The position numbers and the translations under genes were made by a program. DNA of 64,000 bases from an uncultured Lachnospira sp. (GTDB taxonomy: Bacteria; Bacillota; Clostridia; Lachnospirales; Lachnospiraceae), in assembly GCA_946186125.1 (NCBI GenBank), contig CAMHLZ010000010.1, forward strand, positions 1-64,000. Direction: 5' to 3'. This document shows positions 25,129 to 34,575 of this stretch, one piece after another (the first letter of the stretch is position 1; each line of letters starts with the position of its first letter). The notes under the pieces are model-generated. The model was not told the DNA's origin. It saw only the letters and a list, made by a program, of their open reading frames with translations, and made no database searches.

Positions 25129-27369
25129 TTAAGAATTAAATAATCCTGCCAACTGTGACTGCTGTGAGTTGAGAGTTGATAATGCCTTCTCCATTGCTGA
25201 GAACTGTTTTCTGTACTTTTCTTCGTACTTCTCTATTCTCTCTTCCCATGTAGCAATGTCTTTTTTATAGTTGTTGTATTCTTTCTGCATTGACTTATCG
25301 TTGTATACTGTATAAGCACTGCTTAATGATGTAGACTGCATTTTCTTATAAAGTTCGTCGTATACGCCCTTTGTAAGCTGTGTAAAGAATGATGTAAATG
25401 TCTCAGGATCGTTTGCTATCGCAGCCTTTAATTTGTCTGCATTTCCTGATGTAAGTTCATCATCCTCATCGCCATCGATGTGATAAGCACTCTTGGTGTT
25501 ATCTGCTGCTACAAAGTATCCGCCGGTCTTGATACCGAAGCTTGCCAGACTATATTTTTTGCCATCTACTTCATATGTTTTCATGAATGCATTCTTCATG
25601 GCACTTGCCACTGAATTAAGTGTCTGGTCTTTTCTGAGGAGGGAATCTTTAATCTTTGCTTCCCATTTTTCCACTTCTTTGTCGCTCATTGCATCTTTTT
25701 CATCATCTGTAAGCGGTTCATAGCCCTTTGATGATGAGGCATTGTATAATGAATCCATCTCGTTTATCAATGAGTTGTAGGTGCTGAAAAATTCTTTTAC
25801 TTTATCGTAGATTCCGTCTACGTCTGTACTGGTCGTGAGATTTATTACCTCATCACCTTCGGTTTTGGCATTTACGTTAATGGTCAGGCCGTTGATGTTG
25901 AAATTGTTTGTCGTAGACGTAAATGTTGCTCCGTTAAGTTCGATTTCCGAATCTGCTCCGCTTATTCTTGTAGCTGTAGTGGACTCCAGTCCTAAGGCTG
26001 CCTTTGCTGTATTGTATGCTGCCGTCTCATCTGCTGTGGCCGTATCCGCATTATAGTTCTTATATGTGTCATATAATGCTGACATCTGCTGTGCTTTTGC
26101 TTTTTGCTCTGTATAATAAGCCCTTAAATCTGATTCTAATTGTGTATTTGACTGGTCAATTTCATTATTTTCTGCCGTAACATATTCATTCATCTTAGTG
26201 CCGGTTGTATCATTTAAGATTTCATTATTTTTTGATAATTGCGTCTGATTATCTGCAAGTGTATCACGAAGTGAAGAAAGTTCAGTGTCATATGTGTCAG
26301 CCATGTCTAATCTGTCCGCACTTGTGAGCGTATCATTTAAATACTGCTTATTAACTGATTTTACTGCTGCGAGCTCTGTTTCCTTATCTTCAAGTTCCTG
26401 TTTCTGCTCATCTGTAAGAGAGCTGTTTGCTTTTAACGCATCAATAGCTGTCTGAAGATCAGCTTCGTAATGGTTGTCAGCAACACTGACATTAGCATAA
26501 TTTCTCGCATATGAAGCTTTGTACTGTGCCGTCTTAATATCTTTCTCAAGCTGCTTGTTCGCATTTGTAAGTGTATCTGCTTCATCCTGCAATGTCGTTC
26601 TTGCTGTATCAGCGTCTATATGTGCCTTTTTCTGTTTTGCATATTCCTCAGCAACTTTTGCATCTACATCCATAGCAGCAAGTGCTGCATATTTGTCTGC
26701 ATCTGCATCTGAATATGCCATCAATCCAAGTTTCTTTAATGCAGTAGTTCCGTTATCATTTGATGCTGTAAGTGAGAAGTCACCTGATGCACCACTCTTT
26801 TTAGAGCTTACGAAAAATCTCTGGTTATTCTCATCAAAGCTTGCATTCACTCCTGCATCCTTTAAAGCCGCTACAAACTGGTTCACCGTCATATCGTCTG
26901 TGACTGATATCGTTGACTCCTTACCATCTGCCTGCACTGCCATCTTGCTTCCTGATGCTATACCCATCTCAGAAAGTTTTGTACTGCCTTTAACTGTAGT
27001 CTTTCCACCGTTGCCATCACTTACCTTGTCTACCACACCACCTGTAAGGTATCCCGATGCTGCCAATGACTTAACTTTCAAAGTCTGTGTTCCGTTTACG
27101 GCATCCGTGCTTGCCGATACGGTCGCCTTTGTACTGCTGCTTGTAGCCTTTTTCACATTGTAACCTGATGAAAATCTCATGTTTGAAAGGCTTCCTGAAT
27201 AGAAGCTGTATATCTTTTTATTCAGGTCTTTCCATGCATCCTGTTTCCACTCTAACTTTGTCTGTGCCTTTACTAAATTGTCCTTCTTCAAACTATATGA
27301 TGATACCAACGCACTTACGATGGAATCTGTATCCAATCCTGATGACAGGCCTGACATACTTACACCCAT
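25129..27369 (-). CDS. fliD: Flagellar cap protein FliD with coiled-coil insertion
   Basis: 746 residues, longer than the usual 450-550. The N-terminus (MSGLSSGLDTDSIVSALV) and C-terminus (ending LNSQQSQLAGLFNS) are typical of FliD, the filament cap needed to add flagellin. Between residues about 225 and 460 is a long Ala/Asp/Glu/Gln-rich, helix-forming segment with heptad-like spacing, then a normal FliD_C region (STDVDGIYDKVKEFFSTYNSLI). The ATG at 27369 is chosen because AAAGGAGGAATCAC precedes it; the longer frame lacks a site. The insertion probably extends the cap's outer domain. Confidence 0.92.
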   Translation of the reverse strand: MGVSMSGLSSGLDTDSIVSALVSSYSLKKDNLVKAQTKLEWKQDAWKDLNKKIYSFYSGSLSNMRFSSGYNVKKATSSSTKATVSASTDAVNGTQTLKVKSLAASGYLTGGVVDKVSDGNGGKTTVKGSTKLSEMGIASGSKMAVQADGKESTISVTDDMTVNQFVAALKDAGVNASFDENNQRFFVSSKKSGASGDFSLTASNDNGTTALKKLGLMAYSDADADKYAALAAMDVDAKVAEEYAKQKKAHIDADTARTTLQDEADTLTNANKQLEKDIKTAQYKASYARNYANVSVADNHYEADLQTAIDALKANSSLTDEQKQELEDKETELAAVKSVNKQYLNDTLTSADRLDMADTYDTELSSLRDTLADNQTQLSKNNEILNDTTGTKMNEYVTAENNEIDQSNTQLESDLRAYYTEQKAKAQQMSALYDTYKNYNADTATADETAAYNTAKAALGLESTTATRISGADSEIELNGATFTSTTNNFNINGLTINVNAKTEGDEVINLTTSTDVDGIYDKVKEFFSTYNSLINEMDSLYNASSSKGYEPLTDDEKDAMSDKEVEKWEAKIKDSLLRKDQTLNSVASAMKNAFMKTYEVDGKKYSLASFGIKTGGYFVAADNTKSAYHIDGDEDDELTSGNADKLKAAIANDPETFTSFFTQLTKGVYDELYKKMQSTSLSSAYTVYNDKSMQKEYNNYKKDIATWEERIEKYEEKYRKQFSAMEKALSTLNSQQSQLAGLFNS

Positions 27370-27421
27370 AGTGATTCCTCCTTTTTTCTGTATTTTAAAC
27401 ATACAGTTGTAATCTATCTGA

Positions 27422-27817
27422 CTATAACTTTTTATCTACCAGGATTCCTGCCATCTCCCATACCTTTGCTATCATCTTTAATGTTTTTTCAGGCGGAACT
27501 TCTTTTATAACCTTTTTGGTCTGCTTATCAATTATCTTGATGGTAATGCGGTTCGTCTCTTCGTCGATTCCGAATTTGCACTCTGTATTCCCCATCTTCT
27601 TCTTAATATCGTTCAGATTCTGTCCGATATTCTCTTCATCGACTTCTTTCTCAGGCTCTTCGTTCTGATTCAGAAGCATCTCTGCCGCCGACATAATCAT
27701 ATCTTCTTCAGCTGGCATTTCCTTTTGCGTATCGTTGTCAGTAGAAATATTTTCTACCTGTCTTGCGGGCTGCTGGTAGTTCGAATACCCGCCACCACTT
27801 ACTCTATCAATTTCCAT
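27422..27817 (-). CDS. flaG: Flagellar protein FlaG
   Basis: 131 residues. The C-terminal half has the FlaG signature: CKFGIDEETNRITIKIIDK and VIKEVPPEKTLKM. FlaG proteins influence filament length and are secreted or filament-associated. The N-terminal half is a low-complexity Gln/Glu-rich segment. Start at 27817 chosen for its GGAGGTG site; an earlier in-frame ATG is weaker. It is the first gene after a sigma-28 promoter, leading into fliD. Confidence 0.88.
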   Translation of the reverse strand: MEIDRVSGGGYSNYQQPARQVENISTDNDTQKEMPAEEDMIMSAAEMLLNQNEEPEKEVDEENIGQNLNDIKKKMGNTECKFGIDEETNRITIKIIDKQTKKVIKEVPPEKTLKMIAKVWEMAGILVDKKL

Positions 27818-27898
27818 AGCATACACCTCCATGTGCAAACCGCGTTCTAATTTTTTTGAACACAGTCATAAATCCGTTTGTTTCGTTATCTTAAATCT

Positions 27899-27926
27899 AT
27901 ATCGGCACGTCACCTGTATTTGCTTA
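27899..27926 (-). promoter_or_regulatory. Sigma-28 promoter of flaG-fliD-fliS
   Basis: TAAG, 16 bases, GCCGATAT on the minus strand, about 80 bases upstream of flaG. Same geometry as the promoter before the 9774 flagellin. Confidence 0.82.
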
Positions 27927-27994
27927 ACATTTATTGAAATTTTCACACTTGTCAAAGCCTGCATGCAAAATGCTTTGCATTAATATAATTTTTC

Positions 27995-28013
27995 AGCCCG
28001 GGCATGCCGGGCT
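27995..28013. terminator. Hairpin after csrA
   Basis: AGCCCGG and CCGGGCT pair around a 5-base loop immediately downstream of the csrA stop. The T-run is better on the plus strand (CTTTTGTT); on the minus strand GAAAAATTATATT follows, so termination of the csrA transcript is plausible but not ideal. Confidence 0.6.
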
Positions 28014-28017
28014 TTTG

Positions 28018-28233
28018 TTAAAGTAATTTCTTTAATTCTTCAAGATTTCCTGCAGTAGATGCTTCTTCGTTATCCTTTTTAATCTGCAGATATACTTCTT
28101 TTCTATATACAGGCACCGATTTTGGAGCAGTTATCCCAAGCTTTACCTGTTCACCTTTTACTTCTATGATTTTGATTTCTATGTCGTTGCCTATAATAAT
28201 TGCCTCGTCTTTTTTTCTTGATAAAGCTAACAT
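28018..28233 (-). CDS. csrA: Carbon storage regulator CsrA
   Basis: 71 residues, with MLALSRKKDEAIIIG at the start and VPVYRKEVY, which contains the conserved arginine for RNA binding. CsrA dimers bind GGA motifs in mRNA leaders and, in Bacillus, block flagellin translation until FliW sequesters CsrA. The gene follows fliW by one base, the common operon order. Matching GGA hairpins lie in the flagellin leaders of this window, so the target is at hand. Confidence 0.97.
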   Translation of the reverse strand: MLALSRKKDEAIIIGNDIEIKIIEVKGEQVKLGITAPKSVPVYRKEVYLQIKKDNEEASTAGNLEELKKLL

Positions 28234-28234
28234 A

Positions 28235-28690
28235 CTAACTCTCCTTTCTTGCCTTCAATATGTCGTATATAGGGAATCTTACCGGATAATCATCATTGTC
28301 TATGAGTATCTGGCAGCCTTTCTTTGTGTTTGGATTGATGACAAAAGGTCCTTTTAAATTGACTGTCATCTGTGTGACGTCTTCCGGCACCTTTATGCTT
28401 GTCATTACAAAGATTTCATTGTCCTGTATTTCACCAATACATTTTAATAATTCATCCTCCACCGTAGGATTGTAATCTTCTTTCACAATTAAAGGATCGA
28501 TGACAGGTATGGCAAAGGCCGGCTCATCAAGTGACTGCAGCCATGTTATCTTACTGTCCTCATCCTCTGCATCATGTATAAGCATAAATTTTGTCAAGTC
28601 GCTAAATCCGATTATCCCCTCTGAAAATTCTATAACTTTTTCACTGTCTATACCGATTTCACCAAAAAGTTTTGTTGTTATTGTCTCCAT
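28235..28690 (-). CDS. fliW: Flagellar assembly factor FliW
   Basis: 151 residues with GIIGFSDLTKFMLI near the N-terminus and FVINPNTKKGCQILIDND near the end, both typical. FliW binds CsrA and flagellin alternately, linking flagellin synthesis to secretion. AAAGGAGACAT precedes the ATG. Directly upstream of csrA and downstream of flgL as in Bacillus. Confidence 0.97.
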   Translation of the reverse strand: METITTKLFGEIGIDSEKVIEFSEGIIGFSDLTKFMLIHDAEDEDSKITWLQSLDEPAFAIPVIDPLIVKEDYNPTVEDELLKCIGEIQDNEIFVMTSIKVPEDVTQMTVNLKGPFVINPNTKKGCQILIDNDDYPVRFPIYDILKARKES

Positions 28691-28750
28691 AAATTATGTC
28701 TCCTTTCAATCTTCTTCTATTCTTCCCTAATTGTTTATGGTCTCATAATC

Positions 28751-30241
28751 CTACAGGAAATCCAAAAGGCTCTTCTGCACCAGTTTTGCCGCTGCGGCAA
28801 GTGACGCATCGTAAACACTTGATGCTTCCTTCATCTGCACGGCTATATTTACTGTATTGACCTCTTCATTGGTACTCTTTAAATTTCGAACAGTAAGCTG
28901 CTGTGCTGTTAATCTTGTCTCTGTAAGCTCAAGTCTCATCTGTCTGGCTCCTATATCCGCCCTGGCATTTGCTACCGTGGTCTGATGATTATGATACTTT
29001 GTGAGCCCTGCTGAAAACATTTTATTCATTCTGTCTGTGGCATAGTCAAGCTCCTGATTTGCGATGTTCAATAACTCTTCAAGCTTTTTCTTGTCTGAAG
29101 CATTTGTTGAGCTGTCGTACATTGTCTGAATCTTATTGACCTTGTCCTGTGCGGTCATTGCGAAATTCACTGTATCTGCCAGTTCATCTATATCTCTGGT
29201 CATATCATGCTGGAATACGTCTTTTCCCTGCAAATTGATATGCATATTCTGGTTGAAGCTGACTTCATATTCTATTTTCTGATTTTCTGACGTATATACA
29301 ATCGGATTAGCCGGATCTGTGTTGTCTGTACAATCAAAGTAATGTATTGGATTTAAGTCCCCAGATTTAAATCCGGTTTTTGAGTAGGTTGTCTCAAACC
29401 TGTCGCAGTCTTCGAACTTTGCATAGACATTTTTACCCATTACTATCTCACCGGTCTCTGCTATGAAATATGCATCATTATCTCCAGGTGCGAATGCATC
29501 AGGGTCTGATGCTGATTTTGCCACAGTCATAACTGTATCGGCAAGCACAATATTTCCTGTTCCGTCATCCTTATATATATCAACTGACGGTGTACCTGCG
29601 TCAAGTTTTTCATATCCAAGTCTGACTACATAGAGTTCATTGTACTCAGGATTGGCTATGGAGCTTACATTAAGTGTTGAAATATTCGCAGCTGATACCT
29701 GACTTATATCTAATGCATTTGAGATTCTTGTCTCTTTTCTGATATTATCGTATTTGAAATTCTGAGTCATGGTAAATTTTGCGTTTGGATCGTCTTTTAC
29801 AAATGTGAGCTGACGGTCCGTCTTGTATCCGGTAAATATGGTTCTTCCTGCATAATCTGCATTTGCCGTTGCAAACAGCTGATCTCTGTAAGTTGCCAGG
29901 GTGTTTGCAATGGTCGCCTTATCTTTTTCCTCTAAGTCTCCGTTTGCTCCCTGTTCTATATAGTAGGTGATATCACCGAGAACTTTTTCTATAGAATCAA
30001 GTGCCTGCTCAGTACTGTCCATCCACGCATTTGCATCTTTGATATTTCTTTCGAGATACTGTGTAATCTGCGAGTATGTTGTACGCAGTCGTAATGCCCT
30101 CACCGCAATAATAGGGTCATCCGACGGTCTTTGAATTTTCTGCTCTGTAGTGAGCTGGGTATTGAGCTCATCATATTTTAATTTATTATTATTGATGTGA
30201 TATAACGAATTATCCATCATCATTTTACTCGTAATTCTCAT
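28751..30241 (-). CDS. flgL: Hook-filament junction protein FlgL
   Basis: 496 residues, longer than the roughly 300 of many FlgL proteins. The N-terminus ITSKMMMDNSLYHINNNKLK and the C-terminus (TAQQLTVRNLKSTNEEVNTVNIAVQMKEA) are the flagellin-like helices of the family. The middle, residues about 180-340, is an extra beta-rich domain. FlgL is the distal junction protein on which the filament starts. Its neighbours flgK and fliW fit the standard order. Confidence 0.93.
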   Translation of the reverse strand: MRITSKMMMDNSLYHINNNKLKYDELNTQLTTEQKIQRPSDDPIIAVRALRLRTTYSQITQYLERNIKDANAWMDSTEQALDSIEKVLGDITYYIEQGANGDLEEKDKATIANTLATYRDQLFATANADYAGRTIFTGYKTDRQLTFVKDDPNAKFTMTQNFKYDNIRKETRISNALDISQVSAANISTLNVSSIANPEYNELYVVRLGYEKLDAGTPSVDIYKDDGTGNIVLADTVMTVAKSASDPDAFAPGDNDAYFIAETGEIVMGKNVYAKFEDCDRFETTYSKTGFKSGDLNPIHYFDCTDNTDPANPIVYTSENQKIEYEVSFNQNMHINLQGKDVFQHDMTRDIDELADTVNFAMTAQDKVNKIQTMYDSSTNASDKKKLEELLNIANQELDYATDRMNKMFSAGLTKYHNHQTTVANARADIGARQMRLELTETRLTAQQLTVRNLKSTNEEVNTVNIAVQMKEASSVYDASLAAAAKLVQKSLLDFL

Positions 30242-30262
30242 ATGCTAATCCTCCATTCCAAG

Positions 30263-30349
30263 CACAGCAGTGTGAAATTTGCCTTCAGGCAGTTTAAGTA
30301 CCGCTCTCATCACAGCAGTGTAAAATTTGCCTTAGGCAAATTTCACACT
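30263..30349. repeat. Twice-repeated palindromic motif in the flgK-flgL gap
   Basis: CACAGCAGTGTGAAATTTGCC occurs at 30263 and, with one change, at 30311; the second copy continues into a near-perfect palindrome (AGTGTAAAATTTGCC with GGCAAATTTCACACT, 30317-30349). The stop codon of the second flgK lies in the palindrome, which could act as its terminator or as a processing site. Confidence 0.65.
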
Positions 30350-31838
30350 ATATACCAGTCTCGTTTATCAACTTATTATAGCACTGTGACATGACACTGA
30401 TTACATGAGAACACAAATTGTATGCTTCACGATATTTTTGAAGATTCATGGTTTCTTCGTCTTCATCTACTCCCGAAACCGATTTTCTCTGTGAATCGGC
30501 TGTATTTACTATGTTCTCAAAATTTTTCATAAATAACTTCGCCTTCTGGGTGGATACTCCCATCTCAGTCACGATTCCTTCTAAATATTCAGAGGCTGTT
30601 CCATTATTGATAATGTCTGTGTCCTGTATCTGTAAGAAATCTCCTACAAGATTCGCATTTCCCACTCCGTCCTGTATAGGATTTTTCGTAGTAGCCATCA
30701 ATGACGGATCTTTTAATAAGTCATCATTAACTGAAATGTTTCCTGCCGTATCTATCTCAAATATTTTCACGCCTGTTGTGGAATTTCCATATAGGTTGAT
30801 TCCGTTATCATGTACCATATTAAAAGCATCTGCTATTGATTCTTTGAATTTTACGACTTTGTTCACATAATATGGTATTCCTTTGTAATCTACCGGATTA
30901 TTTGAAGATGCATCTTCATTGTTACCGTCTCTGATATCAAGAATTCCTCTTAAACTTCCTTTAAGGTTCATGTATTGCGGATCAAATACTGTCCCTGAAC
31001 CGTCGGTTTCGTCGTAATAGTAGTAAATATCATATAATCCGTCTACATCATATGTATTATCAGGATCTTTTCTGCTCACGAGTGTAAGCGGATGGTTTTC
31101 ATAATTATTTACTAATGTAAAGTCTCCTACTCTTACGGCATAATCTGTCCTGCCACCCTCGTATTTCGTCTCTGTTACCTTTACCGGTACGATATCTGAT
31201 AAATCATCAAGAAGGTTATCTCTCTGATCACGTAATTCGTTTGCGGTTCCCCCTGCAAGTTCAACTATATTAATCTGCTTTGTTAATGAAGCTATCTGTT
31301 CTGTGTAGGTGTTCATTCTCTCCACATTGTTTACTACATCAAGATTAGCTTCTTTTTGCAATGAAAGAAGGTTTTCCTGAACGTGATTCATATATTCACA
31401 TAAACTCTGTGAATAGTTTAAAAATTCTGTTCTCGTTGCAATATCATCAGGTTTGCCGTTCAACTCCTGAAGTGTTGAAAACATTTCCTGATATAATGAA
31501 GTAAATCCTTCCGTTGCGATTTCATTAAATGAATCTTCAAGCTGTATACCGTATGTATACTTTGAATTCTGTTCACCTAATTTTGCATTGTTGCTTCTGT
31601 ATTTGTTGTCGTAATATATGTCACGTACACGGTTAATGTTAGTCACTTCAACACCTGTACCGACCATTCCGAATTTTCTATATACATTTAATGCTGAACG
31701 AGCCTGCTGCGTGGCAACCTGTCGTGAATATCCCTTTGTATTCTGATTTGATATATTCTGTGAGGATGTATTCATACCTATATTTGCCGCATATAATCCT
31801 GATTTTCCTATATCTAAACCAAAGAATGTTGATGCCAT
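30348..31838 (-). CDS. flgK: FlgK-like hook-filament junction protein, second paralogue
   Basis: 496 residues with FlgK hallmarks: ALDIGKSGL-like start (FFGLDIGKSGLYAANIG), SSQNISNQNTKGYSRQVA near residue 30, LRDQRDNLLDDLSDIV near 200 and a C-terminal helix EDEETMNLQKYREAYNLCSHVIS. It is the second of two adjacent flgK-type genes, 23 bases apart. The pair share ends but differ strongly in the middle, so they may be HAP1 variants that stack at the junction. AAGGTGGG-type site before the ATG. Confidence 0.88.
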   Translation of the reverse strand: MASTFFGLDIGKSGLYAANIGMNTSSQNISNQNTKGYSRQVATQQARSALNVYRKFGMVGTGVEVTNINRVRDIYYDNKYRSNNAKLGEQNSKYTYGIQLEDSFNEIATEGFTSLYQEMFSTLQELNGKPDDIATRTEFLNYSQSLCEYMNHVQENLLSLQKEANLDVVNNVERMNTYTEQIASLTKQINIVELAGGTANELRDQRDNLLDDLSDIVPVKVTETKYEGGRTDYAVRVGDFTLVNNYENHPLTLVSRKDPDNTYDVDGLYDIYYYYDETDGSGTVFDPQYMNLKGSLRGILDIRDGNNEDASSNNPVDYKGIPYYVNKVVKFKESIADAFNMVHDNGINLYGNSTTGVKIFEIDTAGNISVNDDLLKDPSLMATTKNPIQDGVGNANLVGDFLQIQDTDIINNGTASEYLEGIVTEMGVSTQKAKLFMKNFENIVNTADSQRKSVSGVDEDEETMNLQKYREAYNLCSHVISVMSQCYNKLINETGI

Positions 31839-31861
31839 AAAAACCCACCTTACCTTTCCTG

Positions 31862-33640
31862 CTAATGTCCGAGACTTGTTATAATGTGTTCTAACATCTC
31901 TGCGACTACCGTTATATATCTGGAAGAAGCATTGTATGCCTGCTGGAACTTTATATAGTTTGCAAGTTCTTCATCTCCCGACACTCCTGTTATCTGTGTA
32001 CGCTGCTCATCGATAGTCTTTGTCGCACTTGCTTCATTTGTGGTAAGGTTATAATATAACTGCCCATCATTTCCTATGTCATATACAAACTGATCATAAT
32101 AACTGTTAAAGTTTAATTCTGTCAGACTGCCGGGTGTCAGATTTGAAAATTTATCACTCCATGCATTTGCAAGTCTTGATGCCTTTGCAAAATCTTCTTC
32201 CGATGCCCCCTGTGTGGTAAACGGAAGCTTTGAATAGTCATCAAGTATCTTCTTATTTATCTCAAGATTTCTGCATGTATAAAGTGACTCATTGCCCATA
32301 AGATTATTCTTTTTTACTATGTAGTAGGTGTTACCGTCATCACCTGTTACTTCTATATATCTTTCTGCATCTTTTCTTGAGAAAAGCTCCTGTGGCGGAA
32401 GTTTGCCGTCTGCACCTGTTGATGTAGTTGTATCAAGATACTCTATGTTAGCCGCCGTATATAATGCTCCGTCAGGATAAGTCTTTCCACTTGCATCCGT
32501 AAAGCTTGTCACACCTGCCGGCATTCCGCTTATATTCGGACATAGGACATCATTTATTCTTGTAACTATTCCGTGTATAAGACTGTCAAATATCGCTTCT
32601 GCCTTTACTACTGAGCACGAATCCACATTTTCCATATATGTCTTAACATCAGCTTCATACTGTGCTTTTCCTGCTGCTGTCGTTAAGTCGTAGTCTTTTG
32701 TCTGTGGGATGTCAGTGTATTTCGCAGTAAAATCTCCTCTTGCATATAAATAACCTTTCAGACTTCCTTTGTCAGTTCCTTCGGTCGTGTCTATAGGATC
32801 TGAAAGGTGAAATACTTCCTGTCCGCCAACATGTGGCCAATAGCATGTTACGAAAGATGATTCTTTTTCTGTATCTCTCATCTCCGTAGCCATCTCATAC
32901 ACACCTGTTTCGGTCACAAACGGAATTCCCTCTATATTAACTGTAACATAGTCATTTTCATTTTCTACATATGTGATGTTTACGTAACCTGATAATTTAT
33001 CGAGCAGCAAGTCTCTTCTGTCACGTAAATCATTCGCATTTTCTATTCCCGGAATCTCTGTTCCTGAAATCTTCTGATTGAGTTCGCTTATCTCGGCTCC
33101 GATACTGTTTACTGTGTCAACCATTCCCAATATCTTCTGATTGAGGTTGCACTGATACTCGTAAAATCCTTCGTAAACCTGACCGGCGCGCTCGATAAAC
33201 TGTTCCGCATACATTACGAGTTCTGCCTGTGCTGCTTCGTCATTCGGTGTCTTTGCCACTTCCTGAATGGCATTATCGAGTCTTGATAATGTATCATCAA
33301 ACGACTCGCCGTTAATCTCTCCGAGTATTGTTGAGAGTTCTGTAGCAGCATCATACTGCGCATCGTAAAATTCTGTACGGCTGTTCTCTGATCTGTATGC
33401 TTTATCAAGAAGTCTGCTCCTGTATCTGCTGGTGGATATGGTCTCTACACCAAGTCCTACCTGCATAAGACTGGTAGCAGACTCTCCTTTATTGACATAT
33501 ACTTTGTCACCTTTTATACTAAGTTGTCTTGTATACCCCTCGGTATACATGTTTGATATGTTATGTGCAGTCGTGTTCAGTCCTGTCTGGCTGGACTGTA
33601 AACCTGACACTCCTACGTAAATTGATGTCATTCCGGACAT
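31862..33640 (-). CDS. flgK: Hook-filament junction protein FlgK
   Basis: 592 residues. MTSIYVGVSGLQSSQTGLNTTAHNISNMYTEGYTRQ is the standard start region, with NDLRDRRDLLLDKLSGYVN near residue 200 and the C-terminal DEELANYIKFQQAYNASSRYI. FlgK connects hook to FlgL. An expanded middle domain, residues about 260-480, is rich in Thr, Gly and Tyr. AGGAGGTG site before the ATG. flgN lies immediately upstream, as usual for its chaperone. Confidence 0.94.
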   Translation of the reverse strand: MSGMTSIYVGVSGLQSSQTGLNTTAHNISNMYTEGYTRQLSIKGDKVYVNKGESATSLMQVGLGVETISTSRYRSRLLDKAYRSENSRTEFYDAQYDAATELSTILGEINGESFDDTLSRLDNAIQEVAKTPNDEAAQAELVMYAEQFIERAGQVYEGFYEYQCNLNQKILGMVDTVNSIGAEISELNQKISGTEIPGIENANDLRDRRDLLLDKLSGYVNITYVENENDYVTVNIEGIPFVTETGVYEMATEMRDTEKESSFVTCYWPHVGGQEVFHLSDPIDTTEGTDKGSLKGYLYARGDFTAKYTDIPQTKDYDLTTAAGKAQYEADVKTYMENVDSCSVVKAEAIFDSLIHGIVTRINDVLCPNISGMPAGVTSFTDASGKTYPDGALYTAANIEYLDTTTSTGADGKLPPQELFSRKDAERYIEVTGDDGNTYYIVKKNNLMGNESLYTCRNLEINKKILDDYSKLPFTTQGASEEDFAKASRLANAWSDKFSNLTPGSLTELNFNSYYDQFVYDIGNDGQLYYNLTTNEASATKTIDEQRTQITGVSGDEELANYIKFQQAYNASSRYITVVAEMLEHIITSLGH

Positions 33641-33651
33641 TGAAACACCTC

Positions 33652-34164
33652 CTAATTTTTCGCATCGAACTGGGATATCCCCATTCCACTGTCCTGATTG
33701 TATGCGTTCTTATTATAATTAGCAGTCTCAGGAACCTGAGACAGTCCATTAAGATAATTGATATTAAAATCAATCAGCTCAAGTGACTCCTCAATCAATC
33801 CTTTGTTCATCTCATTGACTGTCTGGACTCTTTCGAGTGTCTTTTTTAACTTATCATGTATAAGTGAAAGACGCTCCTGTTCTTTTTTTTGTCCACTCAG
33901 CAATTCGACTATTCCTTTGACTGTCAGAGTGTTCACGTCCTTGTTCAACACTACTGCCATGTCCCCTGTTATCTCAATACGCTTGTTCTCATAATTTACT
34001 ATTCGGTCTAAGTGAACCTGTTCTTTTTCTATCATCCCATTCAGTGCATCAATATCATCTTTGATAATAATGCCTGTCTTTTCATTCGAGAGCTTAAGCA
34101 ATTCCTCGTATTCTGTATTCTCTTTTTCTAAAACATCTATTAGTTCCTCAATTAAACTTGCCAC
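33652..34164 (-). CDS. flgN: FlgN-family flagellar export chaperone
   Basis: 170 residues, helical, with LIEELIDVLEKENTEYEELL at the start and the long helix region QERLSLIHDKLKKTLERVQ, typical of FlgN, which carries FlgK and FlgL to the export gate. The start is a GTG with AAAGGAGAG upstream. It lies between flgM and flgK, the conserved order. Confidence 0.88.
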   Translation of the reverse strand: MASLIEELIDVLEKENTEYEELLKLSNEKTGIIIKDDIDALNGMIEKEQVHLDRIVNYENKRIEITGDMAVVLNKDVNTLTVKGIVELLSGQKKEQERLSLIHDKLKKTLERVQTVNEMNKGLIEESLELIDFNINYLNGLSQVPETANYNKNAYNQDSGMGISQFDAKN

Positions 34165-34218
34165 ATCCAGCTCTCCTTTTTCTAATCTTTTTCAGCGTGG
34201 GCATTGAATGTATTCACA

Positions 34219-34494
34219 TTATGCCGGTTCGCCGTATCCTCCTAAAATCTTCTCTGCAAGCTCTTCATCGCTAACATAATATGTTCCCGAATCAATCTTT
34301 GACTTAATCTCTTCTATCCTGTCTTCTCTTACGTCAGGAGATTTTGCAACTGCGTTTTTCGCAACCTGATATGCCTTTCCAAATGATGATATCTCTACTT
34401 TGTCTTTTTCTGAGGTTCTTGCGACATTGCCTGTCTTTGCCTTGTTACCAGTCTTATAAATCTGACTAATCTGACTATAAGCATCTATTCGCAT
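34219..34494 (-). CDS. flgM: Anti-sigma-28 factor FlgM
   Basis: 91 residues. Conserved C-terminal half: VEISSFGKAYQVAKNAVAKSPDVREDRIEEIKSKIDSGTYYV in parts, ending EELAEKILGGY, the sigma-28-binding region. FlgM holds sigma-28 inactive until it is exported. The start at 34494 (MRIDAYSQ) is chosen for its AGGTGAG site; a longer frame would add residues without a site. A sigma-28-type promoter lies just upstream, giving feedback control. Confidence 0.92.
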   Translation of the reverse strand: MRIDAYSQISQIYKTGNKAKTGNVARTSEKDKVEISSFGKAYQVAKNAVAKSPDVREDRIEEIKSKIDSGTYYVSDEELAEKILGGYGEPA

Positions 34495-34543
34495 AATACT
34501 CACCTTGCCTTTCTTTTTTAGAACCAATACGTATTCATAAGTT

Positions 34544-34570
34544 TTATCGGCTTTTTTATCATTTACATTA
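34544..34570 (-). promoter_or_regulatory. Sigma-28-type promoter of flgM-flgN-flgK
   Basis: TAAT, 15 bases, GCCGATAA on the minus strand, 50 bases upstream of flgM. The -10 part is perfect, the -35 part has one mismatch. Confidence 0.7.
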
Positions 34571-34575
34571 TAGTT

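Noticed and set aside
26519-27163. 214-codon plus-strand frame opposite fliD
   Set aside because: Mirror of the Ala/Asp-rich fliD insertion; no ribosome site and composition explained by the opposite strand.
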